Source: Alphaproteobacteria bacterium (GTDB lineage Bacteria > Pseudomonadota > Alphaproteobacteria > UBA9219). Taken from it: a stretch of DNA of 38,120 bases. The stretch covers positions 1-38,120 of the forward strand of contig JABDAH010000013.1 of assembly GCA_013289265.1 (NCBI GenBank), written 5' to 3'. The notes beneath the pieces are model-generated. The model ran no database searches. It saw only the letters and a program-made list of their open reading frames with translations, and was not told where the DNA came from. Made by a program: the position numbers and the translations under genes. Below, one piece after another: positions 24,676 to 32,100 of this stretch; the first letter of the stretch is position 1, and every line of letters starts with the position of its first letter.

Positions 24676-25410
24676 TTAACTCGCCTTGGCCGGTTTTTTA
24701 AGAAAATCGGCGCGGCCGTAATGGGCGGCGATCTGGCTGGCAGGGTCCTGCTGGCGCTGGGTCCAGGCCCAATATTGGTCACCCGTTGAGAAATGCCACC
24801 ATTCGGCGTGATGCCGCAGGAAGCCGTTAGCCTGCATGATATCGTGCAAAAGTATCCGGTTCTGGTGAGCCTTTTTGCCCGCGGCGTCTTCAGCCTCCGC
24901 AAAATGGTTAGGGTTGGACCGGTCTGAATTCTCATCAATCGGGGAGCCCATATCGACTTCCTTGCCGCTTTCATCAGCCAGAGTGCAATCGACGGCAGCG
25001 CCGGTGCTGTGGGGCGGTGGCGTAGCCGGATTTTCGCTCGGTATGCCGAAAAGACGGTAAACTTTTTCAGCCAGCTGTTCTTGCTGGGATTCGGTCAAAT
25101 GGTCGGGGTCGAAATTGGCGGCTTCGGCCTGAATGCGGAATTCGCGCATGACCATGAATTCCTGCACAGCATTGGGGCGATAGCCATCAAAAACCATGAT
25201 TTTCCAGCCCGGCCGCTGACTTGCAAGGCTTTTCTGAGCCTCGAGTAAAGCTTCAAGAACGCCGGATCGTAGCAACCACGGCGAATCACCGTTATAGGGT
25301 GCACCCAGCGCGACATAGGCGTGGGGGCTAAAAAAAACGAATTTATCCTGCGGAATAGGCACTAAAGGCTCGCCGCATTCGTTGATCGGTATTGTCCGGT
25401 AGGGTTTCAT
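24676..25410 (-). CDS. ddpX: D-alanyl-D-alanine dipeptidase (VanX/DdpX family)
   Basis: This zinc dipeptidase hydrolyses D-Ala-D-Ala, for cell-wall dipeptide recycling or, in other settings, vancomycin resistance. The 244-residue product shows the family hallmarks: DGYRP with the catalytic Arg (R78), the zinc motif HSTGAAVD (H134, D141), and EWWH with the catalytic Glu (E203) and third zinc ligand (H206). There is no obvious signal peptide, so a cytoplasmic location is likely. It lies downstream of tRNA-Thr on the same strand. No VanH or VanA homologues are nearby, so a catabolic/recycling role is more likely than resistance. Confidence 0.92.
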   Translation of the reverse strand: MKPYRTIPINECGEPLVPIPQDKFVFFSPHAYVALGAPYNGDSPWLLRSGVLEALLEAQKSLASQRPGWKIMVFDGYRPNAVQEFMVMREFRIQAEAANFDPDHLTESQQEQLAEKVYRLFGIPSENPATPPPHSTGAAVDCTLADESGKEVDMGSPIDENSDRSNPNHFAEAEDAAGKKAHQNRILLHDIMQANGFLRHHAEWWHFSTGDQYWAWTQRQQDPASQIAAHYGRADFLKKPAKAS

Positions 25411-25426
25411 GGCTTAAACATAACGA

Positions 25427-25573
25427 ATGAACGAAAAAGCGCAACCCAATGCCTATCCTTTTTCTCCCGAGAGGGAGAGCCGCGTGGCCGCCGCCCTGCG
25501 TGAGAATTTGCGCAAACGTAAGCAGCAGCAACAGGCGCGCGTCGAAACCGCCGAACCAAAAACTAAGGAATAA
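25427..25573 (+). CDS. Small basic protein, 48 residues, upstream of dcd
   Basis: A short frame from the ATG at 25427 ends with a TAA two bases before the dcd start. The product has an N-terminal [19 protein letters not shown] stretch followed by a Lys/Arg/Gln-rich helix ([10 protein letters not shown]) and a charged tail. Comparable short proteins with a '[21 protein letters not shown]' pattern occur in alphaproteobacteria as far as I recall, which supports it as a real gene. It is divergent from the dipeptidase gene and probably co-transcribed with dcd and murA. The function is unknown; nucleic-acid binding is a guess from charge. Confidence 0.65.
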   Translation: MNEKAQPNAYPFSPERESRVAAALRENLRKRKQQQQARVETAEPKTKE

Positions 25574-25575
25574 TT

Positions 25576-26163
25576 ATGTCAGTCATGCCCGATCACTGGA
25601 TACGTAAAATGTCGGCCGAGCAGGGGATGATCACCCCTTATCAGGAAAAGCTGCAGCGTCAGGGCGTCATTTCCTACGGCCTGTCGTCTTACGGCTATGA
25701 CGCGCGGCTGGCGGATGAGTTCAAGATTTTCACCAACATCGACAACGCTATCGTCGATCCCAAAAATTTCTCGGACAACAGTTTTGTGAATCGCAAGACC
25801 GATGTCTGCGTCATTCCGCCGAATTCATTCGTGCTGGCGCGCACGATCGAATATTTCAAAATCCCGCGCGATATTCTTGTCATCTGTCTCGGTAAATCGA
25901 CTTATGCGCGTTGCGGTTTGATCGTGAATGTCACGCCGCTGGAACCCGAGTGGGAAGGGCATGTGACACTCGAAATCTCCAACACCACGCCGCTGCCCGC
26001 GCGTGTCTATGCCAATGAAGGCGTGTGCCAGTTCCTGTTCCTGAAAGCCGACAGCGAGTGTGAGACTTCCTACGCCGACCGCGGCGGCAAATATATGAAG
26101 CAAACCGGCGTGACTTTGCCAAGAATGGAATCGGAAATTAAAGAACGCGCAAAGGCTATCTGA
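25576..26163 (+). CDS. dcd: dCTP deaminase
   Basis: Deaminates dCTP to dUTP, feeding thymidylate synthesis. The 195-residue product carries the trimeric dUTPase/Dcd fold motifs: [14 protein letters not shown], the phosphate-binding [10 protein letters not shown], and the catalytic-Glu motif [31 protein letters not shown]. The length matches the alphaproteobacterial form. An internal Met (M4) might be the actual start. The stop overlaps the murA start (ATG at 26163), so the two genes are likely translationally coupled. Confidence 0.96.
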   Translation: MSVMPDHWIRKMSAEQGMITPYQEKLQRQGVISYGLSSYGYDARLADEFKIFTNIDNAIVDPKNFSDNSFVNRKTDVCVIPPNSFVLARTIEYFKIPRDILVICLGKSTYARCGLIVNVTPLEPEWEGHVTLEISNTTPLPARVYANEGVCQFLFLKADSECETSYADRGGKYMKQTGVTLPRMESEIKERAKAI

Positions 26164-27452
26164 TGGACAGCATGCGCATTCGCGGCGGTAAGTCGCTCTC
26201 AGGAAAAATTCATATCAGTGGCGCGAAGAATGCTGCCCTACCGCTGCTCGCTTGCAGCTTGCTGACGGATGAGACGCTGACGCTTGGTAATGTGCCGCAT
26301 CTGGCCGATATCGCGACTATGGCGAATTTGCTGGGCCAGCATGGCGTGAGTATCGGTCTCAATGGGAACCAAAAAAGCAGTGGCTCAACCGGACGTGTGG
26401 TAGAGCTGAAAGCAACCAACATCACCAACATCACTGCTCCCTACGATCTGGTGCGAAAGATGCGCGCCAGTATTCTGGTGCTGGGCCCTCTCGTTGCGCG
26501 TTGTGGTGAAGCTAAGGTTTCCTTGCCCGGCGGTTGCGCCATCGGTACGCGGCCCGTTGATTTGCATATCAAAGCGCTGCAGCAGTTGGGTGCCGATGTC
26601 GTTCTGGAAAATGGTTACATTCACGCGCGTGCGCCCAAGGGTCTGAAGGGCGCGGAGATTGTATTCCCTATGGCCACCGTCACCGGTACTGAGAATGTGA
26701 TGATGGCGGCGGCGCTGGCCAAAGGCGAGACCACCATTGTGAATGCCGCGCGTGAGCCGGAGATTAGCGACCTGGCCAATTGTCTGGTGGCGATGGGTGC
26801 GCAGATTGATGGTATCGGCTCTGATAAATTACGCATTACCGGCAAAGACCGTCTGCATGCGGCCCGGCACGATGTTGTCGCCGACCGTATTGAAGCTGGA
26901 ACTTTTGCTATGGCGGCCGCCATTACTCACGGCAATGTGGAACTACTGGGCGCAAAGCTGGAACATCTGCATAGCGTTGCCAAACTGCTAGGCGAAGCTG
27001 GTGTCAATATTGAAGAAACGCCTGCGGGTTTACGCGTTAGTTGCCCGCATGGCCTGCGCGGTGTTGATATGATGACGGAACCTTATCCCGGCTTTCCGAC
27101 AGATTTACAGGCTCAGATGATGGCATTGATGTGCGTAGCCGAAGGCGCCTCCATGATTACGGAAACGATTTTTGAAAATCGTTTTATGCATGTGCCGGAA
27201 CTCCGCCGTATGGGCGCGAATATTACCGTGCATAATAACTCGGCAATGATACGTGGCATTCCGCAATTGACGGGCGCGCCCGTTATGGCGACCGATTTGC
27301 GTGCTTCGGTATCACTGGCACTCGCGGGATTGGCGGCCAAAGGCGAGACGATCCTTAACCGCATTTATCACCTAGATCGCGGCTATGAAAGGCTGGAGGA
27401 AAAACTGGCTGCCTGCGGTGCGGATATCGAGCGGGTTAGAGAAGCGGCATGA
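26163..27452 (+). CDS. murA: UDP-N-acetylglucosamine 1-carboxyvinyltransferase
   Basis: MurA catalyses the first committed step of peptidoglycan synthesis, transferring enolpyruvate from PEP to UDP-GlcNAc in the cytoplasm. The 429-residue product has the substrate-contacting KN pair ([12 protein letters not shown], residues 22-23) and the catalytic loop [15 protein letters not shown]. The active-site Cys is at residue 125, so the enzyme should be fosfomycin-sensitive, unlike Asp variants. It ends overlapping the DUF2948 gene by 4 bases. NagA, the ROK kinase and the D-Ala-D-Ala dipeptidase in the same window touch related cell-wall metabolites. Confidence 0.98.
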   Translation: MDSMRIRGGKSLSGKIHISGAKNAALPLLACSLLTDETLTLGNVPHLADIATMANLLGQHGVSIGLNGNQKSSGSTGRVVELKATNITNITAPYDLVRKMRASILVLGPLVARCGEAKVSLPGGCAIGTRPVDLHIKALQQLGADVVLENGYIHARAPKGLKGAEIVFPMATVTGTENVMMAAALAKGETTIVNAAREPEISDLANCLVAMGAQIDGIGSDKLRITGKDRLHAARHDVVADRIEAGTFAMAAAITHGNVELLGAKLEHLHSVAKLLGEAGVNIEETPAGLRVSCPHGLRGVDMMTEPYPGFPTDLQAQMMALMCVAEGASMITETIFENRFMHVPELRRMGANITVHNNSAMIRGIPQLTGAPVMATDLRASVSLALAGLAAKGETILNRIYHLDRGYERLEEKLAACGADIERVREAA

Positions 27453-27874
27453 GCGGCCAACTTAAACTCAAAGCCAAAGACGCCGAAGATGTGCAGGTGA
27501 TCTCTGCTGTGTTGCAGGATGCTATCGCGCCAGTCTGCGATATGGTTTTTAACGCCGAAGATAAGAACTTCATCATGGTCGTTCATCGCCTGAAACGCGA
27601 AGCGTCAAATGATATGGGGCTGGAGCGTGTTTGTTGCGCTCTGAACATTAAGGGCGTACAGGCTGCGCAGTTGCAGGGCATCGACCTGCATAATCAAAGT
27701 CAAATGCTTGATCTGCTGGCAGTCATGACCGATGAAAAAGCCATTCTGTTTATCTTTGCCGGAGATGCCAAAATCCGGCTACAAATGCAGGATTGGTCAA
27801 TGATTGTCGAGGATTTCGGCGAACCCTGGCCCGCCCAGTGCAATCCCTGCCATGATGAAGCGGCTAGGGGCTAG
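27449..27874 (+). CDS. DUF2948 family protein
   Basis: The 141-residue protein matches the DUF2948 pattern: [30 protein letters not shown] at the start, then [42 protein letters not shown], and a C-terminus with [12 protein letters not shown]. The family is small and largely alphaproteobacterial, typically found just after murA, and its function is not known. The ATG overlaps the murA stop by 4 bases, which argues for translational coupling. The protein is soluble with no signal peptide. Confidence 0.85.
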   Translation: MSGQLKLKAKDAEDVQVISAVLQDAIAPVCDMVFNAEDKNFIMVVHRLKREASNDMGLERVCCALNIKGVQAAQLQGIDLHNQSQMLDLLAVMTDEKAILFIFAGDAKIRLQMQDWSMIVEDFGEPWPAQCNPCHDEAARG

Positions 27875-27977
27875 TTATTAGTAAAAAGCGCTTGTTTACA
27901 GTGCTTTACCTTATTCCCAATACCTGATAATTGATAGCCATCGCTAATAACTAACAACCAGCAACTCGTAATTAAAA

Positions 27978-28196
27978 ATGGCCAAAGAAGAACTACTCGA
28001 ATTTGAAGGTGTTGTTACCGAGCTTTTGCCGAACGCCATGTTCCGCGTAAAGCTGGAGAACGGCCACGAAGTTCTGACCCATACATCGGGCAAGATGCGT
28101 AAGAACCGCATTCGTGTTTTGGTCGGCGACAAGGTCAATGTCGAAATGACGCCCTATGACCTCACCAAGGGCCGGATCACATTCCGCCACAAGTGA
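27978..28196 (+). CDS. infA: Translation initiation factor IF-1
   Basis: IF-1 binds the 30S A site and helps IF-2 and IF-3 during initiation. The 72-residue product is a single S1/OB domain of normal length: [49 protein letters not shown], and [14 protein letters not shown]. The 103-base gap upstream is AT-rich and holds a weak inverted repeat (GTTATTAG at 27874, CTAATAAC at 27944); I see no other element there. Its stop overlaps the maf start (GTGA). Confidence 0.97.
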   Translation: MAKEELLEFEGVVTELLPNAMFRVKLENGHEVLTHTSGKMRKNRIRVLVGDKVNVEMTPYDLTKGRITFRHK

Positions 28197-28771
28197 CGCC
28201 TCCCATTTTTATTCTCGCTTCATCCTCGCCACGCCGCCTGAGCCTGCTGGCAGATATCGGCATCAAGCCAGATAAAATTTTACCTGCCGACATTGACGAG
28301 ACACCGCAACCGACCGAATTGCCACGACATCTGGCGCAACGACTAGCGCGGGAAAAACTGGAAGCTATCGCAAAACGAAATCCGGATGCCATCGTGCTGG
28401 CTGCAGATACTGTTGTTGCCGTCGGTCGCCGCATTTTGCCGAAAGCTGAAACGGCGGGTGAGGTGCGCGATTGCCTCAAACTGCTCTCGGGTCGTCGTCA
28501 CCATGTTTATACCGGCGTTGCCGTTCATGTACCCGGTAACAAAATCAGAGAGCGCGTTGTGGATAGCATCGTCGCTTTCAATACCTTGATGCCGCAAGAT
28601 ATCGAATCCTACGTGACAAGCGGCGAGGGCATGGGCAAGGCGGGCGGCTACGCCATTCAGGGCAAAGCGGCTGCGTATATTCGCTTTATTTCCGGTTCTT
28701 ACTCCAATATTGTAGGGCTGCCTTTGTTCGAGGTCGCGCAGATGTTGCGCAACTGTAACGGGAGGAAATAA
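28193..28771 (+). CDS. maf: Maf-type nucleoside triphosphate pyrophosphatase
   Basis: Maf proteins hydrolyse non-canonical or selected nucleoside triphosphates (dTTP/UTP type) and were first named as septum-formation inhibitors. The 192-residue product has the signature [12 protein letters not shown] near the N-terminus, the metal-binding [10 protein letters not shown] region, the [11 protein letters not shown] segment and [16 protein letters not shown] near the C-terminus. The start is a GTG within GTGA, overlapping the infA stop by four bases. Its stop (TAATG) overlaps the yacG ATG. The infA-maf-yacG order is common in alphaproteobacteria. Confidence 0.94.
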   Translation: MTPPIFILASSSPRRLSLLADIGIKPDKILPADIDETPQPTELPRHLAQRLAREKLEAIAKRNPDAIVLAADTVVAVGRRILPKAETAGEVRDCLKLLSGRRHHVYTGVAVHVPGNKIRERVVDSIVAFNTLMPQDIESYVTSGEGMGKAGGYAIQGKAAAYIRFISGSYSNIVGLPLFEVAQMLRNCNGRK

Positions 28772-28959
28772 TGGGTCAGGCCGTGCAACCTTGCTGTCCA
28801 ATATGTAAGAAGGATGTGACCGTGAAATACCGGCCTTTTTGCTCCGCGCGTTGCGCCAATATCGATCTGGGCGGCTGGCTGACCGAGAAATATGCGGTGC
28901 CAACAGCCGAAAGCCCCGATAGCCAGCAAAACCCTGATAATGATAGCGGAATTGAATAA
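28771..28959 (+). CDS. yacG: DNA gyrase inhibitor YacG
   Basis: YacG is a small zinc protein that binds GyrB and inhibits gyrase in E. coli. The 62-residue product has the four-cysteine site: CPICKK followed by [19 protein letters not shown], the family signature. An acidic Ser/Asn/Asp tail follows. The gene overlaps the maf stop. It is the last protein gene before tRNA-Phe. Length and motif are typical. Confidence 0.93.
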   Translation: MGQAVQPCCPICKKDVTVKYRPFCSARCANIDLGGWLTEKYAVPTAESPDSQQNPDNDSGIE

Positions 28960-29044
28960 AGCAGGGGTGGACAAGCCCGGATTCCTTGCTTATAAGCGAG
29001 CCCTTCGCTGTCTCTCTTTGTGAGTGCAGCGCCTTATGGTTAAA

Positions 29045-29120
29045 GCCCAGATAGCTCAGTTGGTAGAGCAGGGGATTGAAAATCCCCGTGTCGGCGGTTC
29101 AATTCCGTCTCTGGGCACCA
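29045..29120 (+). tRNA. tRNA-Phe (anticodon GAA)
   Basis: A 76-base cloverleaf: acceptor GCCCAGA pairing with TCTGGGC, D arm with AGTTGGTAGAGC, anticodon stem GGGGA/TCCCC enclosing TTGAAAA (anticodon GAA), T arm GGCGG-TTCAATT-CCGTC, and an encoded CCA (29118-29120). It lies between housekeeping genes and the accessory secreted-protein locus; tRNA genes often mark such borders. Confidence 0.96.
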
Positions 29121-29150
29121 TTCTTCGCAAGCATAGCGCTGCGAAGAATG
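29119..29150. terminator. Hairpin directly after tRNA-Phe
   Basis: CATTCTTCGCA (29119-29129) and TGCGAAGAATG (29140-29150) are perfect 11-bp complements with a 10-base loop, starting at the CCA of tRNA-Phe. There is no good T-run after it on the plus strand. It is a likely bidirectional terminator or processing signal between the tRNA and the convergent giant gene. Confidence 0.5.
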
Positions 29151-29190
29151 CCCGTGCGCAACTACTTTCGCCATCAATCTACTATTTATT

Positions 29191-32100
29191 CTACTGCGAA
29201 TATGACGGCAGGCTGGAGTCTGACTGCCGAATAGGAATGTAGGTCAGGCGGGTGATATAGCCGTCGAGCTGGCGCGTAGTACCACTAGTAAAGCCGCCGA
29301 TAGCTAGCCCACTGCTGGTGTCCGGTGTACAGGCATGGGCCGATGTTACCGTTGCAGCACCGTTAAAAGATACACCTGCACCGGGTATCGAGGAAGAGCT
29401 GTAAGCAAGCGCCACATTCCCGAACGTATTAGCCGCAATTGTGGAAGCTGGCGGTATGTCAAAAACGGTTGTGCCGTCGCCAATAACACCAGCGGGGGCA
29501 TTTTCTGTTGCCTGATTTACTGCGCGTACGGCTAGGCGCTGCGCACTGGTGGGGACATAGCCAGCATCGGCAATAGCCCATACGTGGCGGCGATTATTGG
29601 AAGCGGATGATGCCGTATCGAATGTCTGGAACCGCGAGATAAAGGTCCCGGCTGATGAATTAAACCAGATGCCGGGCAGGGGCAGGATAAACGAATCCTG
29701 CGGACGGGTTAAGGAGCCTGCACTATAAGTAGGGATATAGGAGGTAGCAAAGGAAGCAGCTTCGACTTGTGGGCCGAAGAAAACGGCGCTGCCCCCGCTA
29801 ATGGTGCTTTGGGATGTCGTGCCACTAGAATTCCAAGCCGGGTAAAACTCAACATACAGAGTCGTATTGCCGGTGGCGTTATTTGTGAGGGAAAGGCTAA
29901 CGCGCCAGAAATTTCCGGCATTCTGCACGCTTGCGGTACCATTTGTTACATAGGCACCTGTTTGAGTGTTTAGTGCAACCACCCTACCTAATACGGTGCC
30001 GCCGACTAAGCCAAGATTTAACGATGGATATGTACTTGGTGTCCCTACAGTTTTCGCAATGTAGACGGAAGCCGTATAAGTTGTGCTGTCGTCGGCGACT
30101 ACAAAATTTTGTTGCTTGCGGCTATCGGTGCCGCTCGCCCCAATTTGCGTGAGTGTCCAGGCATCTGTTGTGCCATCAGGGGATGTTACATTAGGTACTG
30201 CGGCCGTTGTAAGGCCAGTGTTAAATGCAAAAATATTCTGGCTGCTAGTCACCATATTCGTCCGAGCCTCTTCAATTAAAATGCCCTCAGATGCATAAGG
30301 GCTGACGGGGCTATGATCCATGCGCGGTGTATCGGCGGTCGCCATTTTCATCACGCCGCTGGTATTGAAATAAGTGCCGCCGCGTGGTGCCGTAAAGACA
30401 TCAGCGCTACGCGCAAAAGCGCCCATGGCTGTTGGTACATAGGAAGTGATAAAGGGGGTAGCTTCCAGCTGTGCGCCCCAGACATAGGCATCATCCAGAA
30501 CACCGTCATTGCCTTCTGCGGCATGGGCTGCTGTTGCGCTAGTAGGTGATACTAGAATGCCACCTGCGGCTGTGTTGGCGATATAGGCTGAAACGGAACA
30601 ACGATACCATCCTCCGCCTACTGGCGTAATACTCGTTCCCAGAATAGTATAACTGGTGGCGCTGGAATCAATGACGGTGCCTACATTTAGATCGAAGAGA
30701 ACATCAGCACGATCAGGGTAGGTGCCCTGCAACCGCAAAAGAATTTTATGGGCGTTTGCACCGGCTTTCGCATAAATAGAATAAGTGGCGCTGGCATTGA
30801 CTGCGGGGTTAGAGGACAAATCAAAACTTTGGACATAGGAACTACTGCCGAGGGCAGCGCGAGCGATTAAAGAGGCATTTACGGTACCATCCGGGGACGT
30901 TTGCCCGCCGGTGACATTAATATTAACTGGCGCCCCCCAAGCTGAAATAGCAGTGGAGTATTTTTCAAGATTAGTAGCTGCCGGCTCAAGGATCGTTCCA
31001 GAATTGATCCAGCTGCTGCCGTTGTAAGTATAGTTGGTGCGCGCCGCACTGGTAGTCGCATATTGCAGTACACCGCTGCTATTGGAATAGGTGCCACTGG
31101 TCGTCTCGCTGAAAACATCGGCGGCACGAGTAACGTTGGCAGAAACTGTGGGGACGTAGCTTGTGGGATAGGCGGTTGCTTCAACTTGCGCACCCCAGAT
31201 ATTTATAGTGCCTGTAGCTGCACCACTAAACACAATACAGCCAGTTGTTGACGTAGCCGTCTGAAAAGTTACCCAGACTCTGTACCAACTATTAGCTAGA
31301 GCCTGAATGCCAGAACTAACGTATGTACCTGAAGTGTTGCTGAAGGTGGATGTAATCGTGCCACTAGCCAAGCTACCACGAATAGTGGCGCCATCGGTAC
31401 CATCCGATTTTCCCGCTTCAATTTGGAAGGTAGAGGCTGTTCCTGCTTTTAAAAACATGGAAGCTGTATAACTACTGCCTGCCGTAATTGTGGGGCAAGT
31501 CGTTGGATTAGACCAATTCGATGCCCCCGTCGTATTTGTGGTTACCGTGGAAGCCGTTGTCGTTCCGTCAGGTGCCGCGATAGTATTGTCAACAATAGAT
31601 GTTATATAGGAACCATATGACCAACTGCTAAACTTTCCTTGACTTGGAGAGAGTAAATTTGTCGCCGCGGGCTCAATCAGAGTGCCGGAATTAACCCAGC
31701 TGCCACCGTTATAGGTATAGTTGGTGCGCGCTACGCTTGTGGTTGCGTATTGCATGGTACCACTACTGTCAAAATAAGTACCGCTTAGCGTATCGCTAAA
31801 AACATCGGCGGCGCGGGCAAAGGTCGCGTTTGAGTTGGTGGGAATATAAGAGGTGGCGTAGCTGCCTGCTTCCAGCTGCAGCCCCCATACATAAAGGCCG
31901 GAAGATCCGTCGCCTGCGTAGTTAAAACTTGCGCCAGAGGCTAGCGCATAGCTTGGGGCTATAGTTGTCGATGTATTATTGGTGAATGTAAAACTTACTT
32001 TGATCCAGCCGTTGGGCAATAGAGTTCCGACATAGGAAGCGTTAGAATAAGCCGCAGATGCCGTCGTATAAGTCGGACCGCTGACAATGGCGGCAGTCGC

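Noticed and set aside
24676..25410. Vancomycin-resistance locus
   Set aside because: A VanX-type dipeptidase alone is common in Gram-negative bacteria; no VanH or VanA-type genes are adjacent.
27874..27951. Inverted repeat GTTATTAG/CTAATAAC as a terminator or operator before infA
   Set aside because: The arms are 62 bases apart, AT-only in character and without a T-run; chance is likely.
29024..29242. Open frame overlapping tRNA-Phe
   Set aside because: Its translation (AQIAQLVEQGIENPRVGG-like) is the well-known artefact of reading a tRNA gene as protein.
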